From: Argentina anserina
Lineage: Eukaryota; Streptophyta; Magnoliopsida; Rosales; Rosaceae
DNA length: 64,000 nucleotides
Assembly: GCF_933775445.1 (NCBI RefSeq)
Contig: NC_065876.1
Span: forward strand, 25,730,001 to 25,794,000
Direction: 5' to 3'
Shown here piece after piece: positions 11,967-23,111 of this stretch; position 1 is the first letter of the stretch, and every line of letters starts with the position of its first letter. Position numbers and translations under genes: made by a program. The notes under the pieces are model-generated. The model saw nothing but the letters and a program-made list of their open reading frames with translations. It searched no databases and was not told the DNA's origin.

Positions 11967-14900
11967 TTAGCGCATACACATCAACTATGCCCAACTTGCT
12001 AAATGAATCATAAAAAGTTTTCTTAGACACTCATTTTATGAGCATATCAGGAAGTTGCTCTTCTGTAGGAATAAAAGGAAAACTGATGATCTTTGCGTTT
12101 GCATCTCCTTTATAAAGTGACGATCAACTTCCACATGTTTTGTACGATCATGTTGCACAGGATTATGTGAAATATCAATAGCTGCATTGTTGTCACAGTA
12201 CAGCTGCATAGCACACTTAGGCTTAATACCTAAATCTTGTAGCAAATTTCTAAGCCATAATAATTCGCACACTCGCTGAGCCATACTTCTATATTCTGCT
12301 TCAGCACTAGATCGAGCTACCACTTTTTATTTCTTACTCTTCCATGTAACAAGATTACCCCCAACAAAGGTAAAGTACCCTGATGTGGATCTCTGATCTG
12401 TAATATTTATAGCCCAGTCTGCATCTGTGAAGCCACAAACCTCAAGAATATTTTTGTGATTAGAGAACATTACTCCCTCTCCCTGGAGCTGACTTCAAGT
12501 ACCTCAAAATCCTTACAACAACATCCATGTGGTCCACACTGGGATTATGCATGAACTGACTCACTGCACTTACTACATACTCAACATCTGGTCTTGTATG
12601 TGATAAATAAATTAGGCATCCAACTAGCCTATGATAACGAGGTTTTTCAGTAGGCACTTGATCTGGATATTCTGCTAACCGATGGTTCTGCTCAATATGA
12701 GTATCAATGTGAGTGCAATCCAGCATACTGGTCTTTGTTAGTAGATCAAGGATGTACTTCCTCTGACAGATAGATACCATCACTTCCCCAGGCTACCTCA
12801 ATGCCCAAGAAGTACTTGAGTGTACCTAGGTCTTTCATCTCAAACTCTGTGGCTAGCTATTTCTGTAATCTATCCACCTGAACAATATCATTCTCAGTAA
12901 CTACCATATCATCAACATATATAATTAGGACTATTACATTCCCTTGTTGATGTCTGAGAAATAATGTGTGGTCTGAATTACTCTGTCTGTAGCAAATTCT
13001 CCTCATGAATTGTGAGAATCTTCCAAACCAAGCACGAGGTGACTGTTTAAGACCATACAAAAGACTTTTTCAATCTGCATACAAAGTTACTTGGAGAAGC
13101 GGCCGCATATCCAGGCAGAAGATCCATGTACACTTCTTCTGTAGGTTTTCCATGAAGGAATGAATTCTTAACATCAAACTGTCTAAGTGGCCAGTTTAAG
13201 CTAGCAGCACAAGAGAGCAATATCCGAATAGTGTTTATCTTTGCAACATGTGCAAATGTCTCATCATAGTCTATGCTATATGTTTGGGTAAACCCTTTTT
13301 CTACTAGGCATGCTTTATACCGGCTTACTGACCCATCTGGATTATGCTTCACTGTAAACACCCAACGACATCTCACAGTTTTCTTGCCACGTGGTGGAGA
13401 TACAAGCTCCCAAGTATTGTTCTTTTATAATGCTTTCATCTCTTCCTCCATTGCTTTCCTCCATTTTGGATCTCCCAATACATCCTGCACTTTGTTAGGT
13501 ACTGATATAGTAGATATTTGATTCATAAATGATTCATATGATTTAGACAATCTTTTGGTAGACATAAAATTTTTCAGATGATACTTAGCTTTAGCTTGAA
13601 GGGTATGTTCATATTTTTTTATTGGCTAACCCCAAGTAAACCTATTTGGCAAGACATATTGTCTACTATTAGCCTCACTAGTATTAGCCCCAATAGAATG
13701 ATTAACCTCAGATGAGTGATCTTCCGTACCAGGAGAGCATTGGTCAGATGTATAAACAATAGTACGGGAGACATATGGGGCAATTGTGTTGTCATCTACT
13801 GGTACCTGAATCTCTGGAGTGACTACACCGGAATCATCCGGTGGTGCCTGTGTAGCTGACACATTGGTAATCTCAATTGAACATGTCACCATATCTACTG
13901 GCTTACTTGTCTCCCCCTCTTCATGATACAACTTTTCAAAATATGAATTCTCTTTCTAGAGAAGTATCGGAAGAGGGAAAATAAATCATGTCCTCAAAGA
14001 AAGTAACATCCATAGTGACACAGTACTTCCTGGTAGGCGGATGATAGCACCGGTACCCTTTCTGATGTCCTCCATACCTAACAAACACACATTTAACTGC
14101 TCAGGTATCCAACTTAGACCTCTGATGTTTTGGAAGATGGACAAATGCAACACAACCGAAAACACGGGCATAATGATTATGAAAAAAGGGTAATGAGACA
14201 TGAGATGCAAGCACCTTATATGGAACTTTTCCCTGAAGGACACGAGATGGAAGACGATTAATGAGGTGGGCGGAAGTTATGACAACATCACCCTAAAGGT
14301 ATTTAGGCATATTGGCACTAAAAAGAATACACCAAGCCATGTCAAGTAAATGACGATTTTTCCTTTCAGAAACTTCATTCTGCTCAGATGTATAAGGACA
14401 CGTTATTTGATGAACAATTCTGTGTGTGTTAAAGAACTCCAGAAAGACATGATTCACATATTTCCCCCATTATCAGAACGAAGAACTCTAACTAAGGCAT
14501 TATATTGTGTTTGGACAGTAGTATAGAAGGCTTTACAAGCGGGAAAAACCTCATCTTTAGTTTTGAGGAGAACAATCCATGAAAGACGGGTGTAATCATC
14601 AATAAATGACACATAATACCGCATACCTGACACAGTAGACTCTTTGGAGGGTCCTCAAACAATTCGAAAGGAATAACACGTTTATTAGAAATACTAGGGG
14701 AATAAATAGATCGATGACTCTTGCCCAAAACACATGTCTCACAACGTAAAAGTGACTCATCCACACTAATAAACAAAGTAGGCATAGATTTTTTCATAAC
14801 ACTAAAAGATGGATGCCCTAAGAGACGATGCCATAACCAAACTTCACTTAGTTTGTCAGAAGTAGAGATTAAAGCGGTCCGAAACTGTGCCCCTAATTTC

Positions 14901-16303
14901 TCCCCTGCATATGTCTGATCTAGATGAAACAACCGGACTCTCAGATATCCCCAACTAATTAACTCCCCGTTGAGAATATCCTGAAATATCGCATACATAG
15001 GAAAAAATATAATAGAGCACTTAGCATCAGTGTTTAATTGGGGAACAGATATCAAATGATGAGATAAAGCAGAGACATATAACACATTGTGAAGCTCTAG
15101 TGTGGGAGTAATACGAACTGACCCTTTCCCTAATACGGGGAATGCCTCACCATTAGCATTAGTAACATAGGGTACTGGTAGAGGAGACAATACGGAAAAA
15201 TAAGATTTGTTATAAGTCATATGATCAGACGCACAAGAATCAATAATCCATGTATCAAAACCAACAAAGTTATAAATATGTAAAGCTATACCAATTTTTC
15301 CACGACCCGCTATGGATGCGGTAGATATTGCTCCTCTTGTGGTATGATGATCATGGCCAACCACACCATAGATATCGGGTTCCTGGACGAATTGAATAGC
15401 TGCTTTTGCCTTGGGAGGATAATTAGGTCTCTTAGGCCGAAGGTGTGGATACAGCTTCCAACATGTCGCATGAGCATGGTTAGTATCATGACAATAAGAG
15501 CAAGGAGGGCGGGGCTGATTCCCGAAGCCTGGTGGTGGTCCTTGCTGATGAAGTGGAGTTGAAGTGGCCTGCTGAAGAGGTGGTGCTTAAGATCTAGCAC
15601 GAATAGTATGGCTGGAAACTTCAACTTGTGTCTGATGAAGACTCTCCTGGTGAGATTCATCCTTACGGATATATGTGAAACCTGTAATTAGGCTAGGGGG
15701 TTCAGTCTTTTGAAGGAATTCCTGTTTCGCACTGTTATGTTTTGCATCAAGACCTTTCAGGAAATGGTGAACTCGCTCAACCTCCTTCTCGTGTTAGTAC
15801 CAAACAATATCTTCCTGATTATTGATCATGCAAGGACGTTTCACATCAATCTCAGCCCAAATATTTTTTAGTTTGGTGAAATATTGCGCCACCGGTTACC
15901 CATTCTGTTGCATCGCCAAAGCGGTGCACATTAACTCATGAACATGTATGAAATCAGAGTCATTAGTATATAATCCTTCAAGTGTCTACCATATTGCCTA
16001 CGCAGTATCACATGCCTACACCATATCAACTATCTCTTCCTTCATAGCTTTCCAGAAGACTAACATCACAAGACCATTGTCGTCGTCCCACTTAGTGTAG
16101 GCAATAATATCATCTGCACTAGGAGCCTTAGTGATGTCGGTTACATGCCTCATATTATGCATTCCTCGAAGATGAGCTGTCATAATTCGCTTCTATTTAC
16201 GAAAATTGGTCCCATTGAGTTTGGTTCCCCCAAGGGAACTACTGTCAGAACTCTTGACAGATACTTCAAATTTCAGAACATCAGCTTCGTCTCCAGAACC
16301 CAT
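11963..16303 (-). pseudogene. Copia gag-pol polyprotein, inactivated
   Basis: The gag ATG is at 16303 (MGSGDEADVLKF). A CCHC zinc knuckle (CSYCHDTNHAHATC) lies near 15440-15500. The protease site near 15240 reads WIIDSCASDHMT, where the family has DSGA, so the Gly after the catalytic Asp-Ser is changed. The GAG-pre-integrase motif WLWHRLLGHPS is near 14820. Reverse transcriptase runs about 12450-13380, with RWVFTVKHNPDGSVSRYKA, FDVKNSFLHG and the YVDDM catalytic box near 12910. RNase H (SSAEAEYRSMA, YCDNNAA) is near 12130-12320. The tail reaches the polypurine tract. At least a dozen stops and frameshifts split it, including TAG codons at 15987-16020. It cannot make a working polyprotein. Confidence 0.93.
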
Positions 16304-16619
16304 TGAAAAACAAAAGTAAAAAATCATGAATTATACAGCGAAAACACCAAAAAACTGATATGAACCTATCTTGGGTGCACGTGCACCGTCGATGAACCTG
16401 CACTGACAACCAAGACAAGCAATTCTAGGTTGGGTCGAATCTGGTCGAATCAGGTTCGGGTCGGGTCAGGTCGAATTTTGCCGGGCCGGGCGGGTTGAAT
16501 GTGAGCCGGGCCGTGTCGGGTCGGATTTGGAGCTCGGAATTCGGATTTGCAGCGGCGATTCCACCGGCGCGGTGGAGAGCCCGATGCGGCGGCAATGCTG
16601 AATTCTCTTTTTTCTCTTT

Positions 16620-17029
16620 TCAATTCGGAGTTCCAGTCAGCCTAGGGTTTCGATTTTCCCTCTGACTTCCTTCCGATCTGCTCCTCTTCGGCGCTTAGCG
16701 CCAATCGGCAATGGGAGTTCCGATGTTCTACAGATGGCTGGCGGAGAAGTACCCACTCATCGTCGTCAACGTGAAGGAAGAAGAACCGGTCGTAATCGAC
16801 GACGTTTCGATTCCGGTTGACACTAGTAAGCCAAATCCTAACGGCGAGTATGAAAATCTCTACCTCGATATGAATGGGATTATTCACCCTTGCTTTCACC
16901 TCGAGGACAGGCCTTCACCAACTACTTTTGATGAGGTATTTCAGTGCATGTTCGATTACATAGACAAGCTTTTCGTGATGGTGCGACCTCAGAAGCTGTT
17001 ATACATGGCTATAGATGGTGTTGTCCCTC
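16620..17029 (+). pseudogene. Captured 5' fragment of an XRN2/XRN3-type 5'-3' exoribonuclease, inside the Copia element
   Basis: From ATG 16711 the plus strand reads an open frame matching the N-terminus of plant nuclear XRN2/XRN3 for about 106 residues. It starts [15 protein letters not shown], continues with [20 protein letters not shown] and [19 protein letters not shown], and ends MAIDGVVP, where family members go on to a basic NQQR segment. Similarity stops at about 17029, and the frame then runs out within retrotransposon leader sequence at a stop near 17065. No intron interrupts the segment. The 90 bases before the ATG (cctagggtttcgattttccc and neighbours) look like a plant 5' UTR. The piece lies between the LTR leader and gag of the Copia element and is antisense to it. 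XRNs degrade uncapped RNA; this fragment has only part of the catalytic domain and is not expected to be active. Confidence 0.85.
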
Positions 17030-17199
17030 TCAAAACCTGCGGCAGAAGTATATGGAGTTTCTTGTGATACCATCTGAAGATAGTGACGTATGTGGAAACA
17101 AGGAGGGTGAATGGTTGTTCTCCTGTGCTCCGAGAGAGAGGTGATACCAGCCGAGCTCGCACAAAAAAAACTGTAAAAACAAAACCCAGAAAAACAGAG

Positions 17200-17215
17200 C
17201 ACTGCTCTGATACCA
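17200..17215 (-). promoter_or_regulatory. Primer-binding site of the Copia element (initiator tRNA-Met type)
   Basis: On the minus strand TGGTATCAGAGCAGTG follows the 5' LTR directly. TGGTATCAGAGC is the sequence complementary to the 3' end of plant initiator tRNA-Met, the normal primer for Copia reverse transcription. Confidence 0.9.
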
Positions 17216-17361
17216 AATAGAATAGTATATTACACTCTTAATTCATCTATACACACTAATGTCCTATATATAATCTAGTAAATGTACACTTTAACAAAAA
17301 TTTATTCCTTAATTCCCTCCGTGAATCACGGGCGTGATTCACGGAGTCATTCACGCTAACA
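17216..17361 (-). repeat. 5' LTR of the Copia element
   Basis: 146 bases, same length as the 3' LTR. It contains the near-palindrome gtgaatcacgggcgtgattcac near 17321-17345, which is degraded in the other copy. Confidence 0.92.
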
Positions 17362-17461
17362 GGTCGCACCATCCATGTGGTACGGTTGACGCACATAAGA
17401 ATTTTTTGTCAAAAGAATCATGCCAACATTTGTTAGGTGAGATGATTCCCTAGTTCATTCC

Positions 17462-17546
17462 GATCATAAACAGTTGATATTGCATTTCTAATCTTAAATT
17501 GTTACAAGATTACAAGTTCATTCAAGATCATAAACAGTTGATATTG
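17462..17546. repeat. 64-bp period direct repeat, broken by a non-LTR insertion
   Basis: The phrase gatcataaacagttgatatt (plus a final g) occurs at 17462-17482 and again at 17526-17546. After the insertion, the continuation of the first copy (atattgcattt...taatcttaaattgttacaagattacaa) reappears in diverged form at 18671-18715. So a two-unit tandem repeat was split in its second unit. Confidence 0.75.
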
Positions 17547-18667
17547 TTTTTTTAGAAGTAGGATTGAATGGTAGCCTTTAATACATTAGTATTACTGAAA
17601 TCACATTATACAAGAGGGGGTGACATAGAACCTTAACCCCAAAGTACAACAATTCAACAGAGAAAACTCTAAAATCACAGTAAAAATCTCAACTAAAAAC
17701 TGATGTATTCTATCAAACCTCAATTAGCAAAGAGTGCAGATTAATTTGGCACCTCTATTTGCTTTACAGTTTTGGCGACATACAAGGAAGATACTACTCA
17801 AACCGAGCCATAAGATGCTAATACGAATAGTTTTCCTAATATGTTGCCACCGAACATAAAAATTGGCAATCTTGTCACCAGAAGGTAGTGATCAGTTAAC
17901 AATGCAAAGTACTCGCCACCATCCTACGACAAACACGGCACGCAATGTGCTCAAACCGAGACATCGCTTACCCCTACTTCTCATGAATATGAAATAAACT
18001 ACAAGAAAGAAAAAATTGCAGAAAATATAAATCATGGAACTTCAGGAGCGATCCAAGCCCAAATTATTTACAAGCAGATCCTAGCCACCGCCAACCAGAA
18101 TCTGTGCCAGAATAACCCATATACATTGGCCTCTATCTCGATTATCAACGTCTACTACGAAATGAAAACAAGGAAATAAATAGTTTAAAATAGTAACTTC
18201 TCAAAAAAGACCCAACATGCTGGAGAAACTAGTACTGGCAATGCTCAACAACCTCACATGAAGAAACATAGTCAACAACCCGTCACCAACAACGTCACCA
18301 CCCTTGCTCCAACCAGATCATGGAGATCCAAACTAGGTTGACTCCCAAACAAAAGAGATCAAGGCATGGCGACTCAAACCAGATCAGATCTTAGAGCCCT
18401 CCATTCGATTTTGACCATGGAGTCCCAATCCAAATCCAAGCCATAGGTTCCACCAACCGTGCATCCTAGCGAAGCATCAACCACCATGACACAGTCCTAA
18501 CCCATCACACAAACCCTACAAAAACCCCTTCGGCCGCACCCACCTCTTATCGACGAGGCCAAAGGCCTGTGTCGATGGGAAGGGCCGCCAGACGAGCAAA
18601 ACTCGCGACTAGAGAATGAATCTGGGACGCGAGTGAGGCGTGTTCTATTTTCCTCCTTCCTTTCACA
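17547..18667 (-). mobile_element. Non-coding non-LTR retroelement (LINE-derived or SINE-like), antisense
   Basis: The left edge begins with seven T (a short poly(A) tail on the minus strand). The insert ends at 18667 and is flanked by ttgatattg (17538-17546) and ttaatattg (18668-18676), a 9-bp duplication with one mismatch. The right half is relatively GC-rich and resembles a transcribed 5' region, but no long frame or reverse transcriptase motif occurs on either strand. Length is 1,121 bp. Confidence 0.6.
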
Positions 18668-18915
18668 TTAATATTGCATTTTTAATCCTTAAATTATTAC
18701 AAGATTACAACCTCAAAACATTGCATATTTGTATTTCATTCGTAAGCTCAAAACATTCAATTTCAATCAAATGATTGAAACATATATGTCTCATCGTATA
18801 TATAGAAATTTTGACAAAATGAAAGAAAAATCAGATATATCGGATAACACGAAACTCATAGCTTCATATAATGATCAATAGAAAAAAATACTACACAGTG
18901 TCTTGACCTTTTTCA

Positions 18916-19774
18916 GTATCTGACGTTTCTAAAACTTCAAAATACTGAAAATAGGGTCTTACCTTCTAATCTTGACCCAAGATTGGTATCTACGACGCTT
19001 ACCTCCATTAACCAAGCTGGTGACAGAGTTATTTTAGTCACAAAAAGACCAATTTACCCTTTATTATATATTCTACCTTTAATTCTCTCTCTTCAATAGT
19101 TTTCAATTGATTAAAAAAATCTTGCAATATTCTCTTTGTACCCAGAAGAGAGGATCGTGAGAGTTACAACCTGCAACCATGATTCCAAATCTTTAATTAT
19201 AGTTAGGATATGAAGGACTTTCATGCTACCCATAAAGGAAAAATTGAATCTATCGAAGATCATAGCCTTTCCATAAACTGAGTATATGGGAGCCCATCTC
19301 TCCTCTTCTTCCCAGTAAAGGCTCCTCATAAACATTTCTCTCGCCCACACGAGAAAAACTCTGAGACTCCGGGAACAACATCGTTGTATCATATTAACTT
19401 CGGGATCAATTATATTGATGCAGAACATTGATGCAAGAGAAATTGATGCAGAAGATGAGGACGGTAATGAGCATGGATTTTTTTTTCGTCTGTGAAGTAG
19501 TTGGGTTGATTAGAATAGCCCCTGGCTAATTTGGGAATTGTGGTGAATTCACCATCGTCTTATTGGCTCATCTCTCTACTAGCTATGGAGCTCTCCCGAT
19601 TTTTTTTCCTTTTAATTTTTGCACTAGACAATAAATAATAATGATAATGATATACAAATGGATGAAAATGCCCTTCAAATTTTGCTGGATGCCAGTCTTA
19701 TTAACGGATATACCAATCTTGGGTCGGGGTAGAAATATGAGATATATATTTGAAGTTTTAAAAACTTGAGATAC
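18916..19774. mobile_element. Foldback TIR element, about 860 bp, non-autonomous
   Basis: The outer end GTATCTGACGTTTCTAAAAC is matched on the minus strand of the right end by GTATCTCAAGTTTTTAAAAC. Inner arm blocks also pair: gacccaagattggtat (18974-18989) with ataccaatcttgggtc (19709-19724). No clear target duplication was found, so superfamily is left open. The 105-codon minus-strand frame in the middle (19111-19428) has no recognisable motif. Confidence 0.7.
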
Positions 19775-20268
19775 CAACAATTAGAATATGAAAAACGTTT
19801 AATCTATTTTCCAATGACCATCATTTCTTGCTCTTTAATTGGCAAATGGACCCATGACTGGTGAACGACCCATAACATCGGTACCGAAATGCTTCTTTTC
19901 TTCTATTACTGATCCGTGAATCATCACTCATCAGTCGGCGTATAAATTCATGGTCATCTTCTTGATCCGACTAGGAATCTCACGGGAAGTAGCAAAGTGA
20001 AAGATGATGTATTTAGGTCAAGTAGGGGTCCATCTAATTGCATGCTCCAAGTGACTTGGAATTCTGGATAACTACTGCTGATAATGATATGGTTGGCATT
20101 CACGCATTGGATAAGATCAATGCCTTTTTCCTTATTCTACTCACGTCTCATTGTACATCCAACCATATTTTCCTTTTTCTAAAAATAAGAAATGAAAATG
20201 ATATCTTGAAGTATATATTAATGGTGCTAAAACTTATTGACCACCAAATGTGAAGGCGGGAAGAGAAA

Positions 20269-22813
20269 ATGGTCTGGCCAATCCGTAAGTATTGATGTTC
20301 CGAACCAACCTGGAGCTCTTGGTGTTTCACTATGGTGCTGTGTTCGTTTCATGTTTGTTTTGTTTTCTTCATTTCAGGCCAAAAAGCGTCTTGTATTTTT
20401 GCTCCAACAATGGCAGCTGTCAGTACTCTAAGGCTTGGCTTGAGTAATACCCATCTGGGTGTTCATAGACACACCTCTGGTCCAAACCAGGTACTTCTCT
20501 CAAGCTTCCTGATCATCCCTTTTTATATGATAAAAGATTGTTTCTTTGTTTTGATCATTCAGCTTTTCTGTATCCATGTGAATCCTAGAGAAGTTTGGCA
20601 CAAGCTGAGGAAACCCATATAGGATTTCTGCATGACATCAAGTAAGTATCATATACATTTCCCTGTATTTGCGAATTGGTTGGTCTGTTAATTTGTTATG
20701 GTTATGATCCTGATTTCCAGAGTAATAAATTTTGCCCAGTGTTGTTAGTTTATCAGTTCATACTATTTCACCAAGTTCCATCTTAAAGTTGGTTGCTTTA
20801 ACTACTTTAATCTTACCAAGGTCACAAGGTTATTTAAATTGCCTGAAGGTGGATTCTTGAAACAACTCCCTCCCATTTGTATTTACTGTCTTTGGTTCTC
20901 AGATTTTTCATAGATGTAATATTACTTGATTAGACAATTGCAATCCGTGTATACATGGATCAAAGTAGAAAAAAGAGAGAACACTACATGCACAATTATT
21001 CTTCGTACAAACTTGCAAATCCATTTCTTCTGTACGGTATCGAGTTTGATTTGTGAGAATTGCAATTTTATCATAGGAGTGTCCAGTTCTTTATGGCATT
21101 AGCAATCATGGTGCAATCGTGTGTTAAAGGATATTAACTGTCCTTTTGTGTATGTAGAAGACATCCAGTTGTCGGAGTGGAGGCTTTGAGTGATGTGTCA
21201 AAAGCTAAGAATGGGCTAAACTTTGGTGAATTGAAGGATAGGTTTCTGAGCTTCAAGAAGCAGAAGTTTTTGTAAGTAGCGGTTAAAGAGTTCAAAACAA
21301 AACTTAATTACATATTTTTCCTCAAGGTCTTGTGCTTTTGTATAGGAAAGAGTCTGAGCATTTTCAAAATCTAGCTCAAGTTCAAGATCCTAAGGTATTA
21401 TTAGTTCTGTGTACTAAATTATTTATCTTCTGTTGCATATATTGGTCAGGTGCCAATTTCCTTGTTCTGCCTTCCTCTTGTAAATGAAACAATTACGTAG
21501 CATAAAACTTACAAGTTCAAATACAGTTTATGGTGATTGCTTGTGCAGACTCTAGAGTATGCCCCTCTAACATTCTTGGCTTTCAACCTGGAGAGGCATT
21601 AATGATTAGAAACGTAGCAAATCTGGTTCCCCCTTTTGAGGTATATGCTCTTCTGTGTGTGCTATTCTTAGTACCTAAATATCTGCAAACGCCAAATGTT
21701 TTTTATCAGCCTTTTTTTTCTTTTTAGAATGGAGCTTCAGAGACTAATGCAGCCCTCGAGTTTGCAGTAAATACTCTCGAAGTAGGTCATCTTATTCTTA
21801 TATCTCTCCCTCCCATCCTTTTATATGTCACGTAAAGCTTAGATCTGTGGTTCATCAAAGATATATGAGTTATTGTCCAGATCAAGGCACTGAATTTATA
21901 GGCTCTTGAATTTATCCACATCCAATCTGCCTAGTCTGGTTTTCAGATGTACTGAGATGGAGTTACTTTCTTGTAATAGTATAGTTTTGTGTTAATAGAA
22001 CGTTTTCTAGTAAATAAGATCTTGGAAACTTGCATTCTACTTCAGTATCTTCTCTTGCTGTCCTGACCTTTCTATTATTTTGAAAACTGAACTGTTTGTG
22101 GCTGACTTTAGGTTGAAAATATATTCGTCATTGGCCACAGTAGTTGTGCAGGAATTGAGACCCTGATGACAATGCAAGATGATGGTGATTCGAGGTCTGA
22201 TAAATGTTTAATTTTATTATCCTTGTACATGTTAGCCAGGTGATCAATCGTCTCAAACTTTCTTTCATTTTTTTTTCAGTAGCTTTACTCATAGATGGGT
22301 TGTGAATGCTAAAGTCGCCAAATTAAGAACAAAAGCTGCTACGCTACACCTTAGCTTTGATCAGCAATGCAGATACTGCGAGAAGGTACTACTGTCCACC
22401 TTTTCATGAAACCAATCTTTCTTGCTCAAGAAACTTTGTTCTTAGCTTATCTGTGGTAACATTATGTTAGCTTGCACCTCCAATCCTTAAATTATATTGA
22501 TACTTGGGGTATAAATCTCCGATTCAATGTTGAATGAACTTTTTCATTTTGTTATTGGAAGAGTAATCATATCTAAAGCTCTTTGTGATATGCATTCTTT
22601 CTACTGCAGGAATCGATCAATCATTCATTATTGAATTTGCTTGCATATCCATGGATAGCAGACAAAGTAAGGAAGAAGTTGCTCTCTATTCATGGGGGAT
22701 ACTATGATTTCTTGAATTGTGCATTTGATAAATGGACACTTGATGTAAATGATAGCAACAGTTCCCTGGGGGAAAAACACTACTCGGTTAAAGACCGAGA
22801 ACTTTGGTTGTGA
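20269..22813 (+). CDS. Beta-class carbonic anhydrase, probably chloroplastic (BCA5-like), 301 aa (285 aa from the second Met)
   Basis: Ten exons are read: 20269-20284, 20378-20490, 20589-20641, 21158-21271, 21346-21394, 21527-21640, 21728-21781, 22112-22194, 22280-22385 and 22610-22813 (TGA). It catalyses CO2 + H2O to bicarbonate. The zinc-site pattern of beta-CAs is complete: [10 protein letters not shown] (C121, D123, R125) and IGHSSCAGI (H180, C183). [11 protein letters not shown] is the typical conserved loop. The N-terminus is rich in Ser, Leu and Arg with few acids, like a transit peptide. If translation starts at 20410 ([10 protein letters not shown]) the protein is 285 aa. The upstream ATG at 20269 is in frame only through a 16-base exon spliced to 20378, so it needs transcript support. 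The C-terminus [15 protein letters not shown] fits the plant BCA5 group. Confidence 0.9.
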
Positions 22814-23111
22814 TCCATTTCTTGCTCTTTTTCTATTGGATCATCTGTGTAAATCATCAATGTATAATGTAAGTTAGTGTTACAAGTCGCAATATACAGA
22901 TAATTTCTTAATCCTGTAAACATATAATGCTCAAATTGCAGCATATGTGAGAAAGGCCGAATAAAGTAGGGCAAAGGAAGAAGTTTAGGCCTTTTATGAG
23001 TCTACAACCAGATGAACCAGAAATGAGATGGTCAATAACACTAGCAAAGTACAGCTTTTGGTTTAAACCTTATGCTGTGGTTTACACTAGAGATCTAAAA
23101 TAGTACCCAAA
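22814..23111. other. 3' flank of the carbonic anhydrase gene
   Basis: AT-rich, presumably 3' UTR plus a short spacer before Copia-derived sequence begins near 23112. Nothing else seen. Confidence 0.5.

Larger units (their letters stand above)
11809..17361 (-). mobile_element. Decayed Ty1/Copia LTR retrotransposon, minus strand, with captured host sequence
   Basis: Two 146-bp LTRs (11809-11954 and 17216-17361) bracket gag and pol domains on the minus strand in the Copia order: gag zinc knuckle, protease, integrase, reverse transcriptase, RNase H. The primer-binding site at 17200-17215 and a purine-rich tract at 11955-11966 sit where expected. A probable 5-bp target duplication is GATCG (11804-11808) and GGTCG (17362-17366), with one mismatch. 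The element is full-length but disabled by many stops and frameshifts. It lies inside the outer TIR element. Confidence 0.93.
10728..17369. mobile_element. Old TIR element (MITE), interrupted by a hAT element and a Copia retrotransposon
   Basis: The left terminus at 10728 reads GTGTGACCCTCCACTCGCAG and is followed by AGTGAC, then an arm to about 10786. The matching right arm begins at 11159 (agcaatggtgagg, antisense to tcctcaccattgct), runs to 11196, resumes at 11794-11808 after the hAT insertion, and finishes at 17362-17369 after the Copia insertion. When the two insertions are mentally removed, the two ends agree at roughly 22 of 26 outer positions. The native element would be about 500 bp. 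No transposase and no clear target duplication are seen, so the superfamily is not assigned. Confidence 0.7.

Noticed and set aside
16642..16899. Minus-strand 85-codon frame over the XRN fragment
   Set aside because: The plus strand of the same bases encodes a clear XRN N-terminus, so the minus frame is a shadow.
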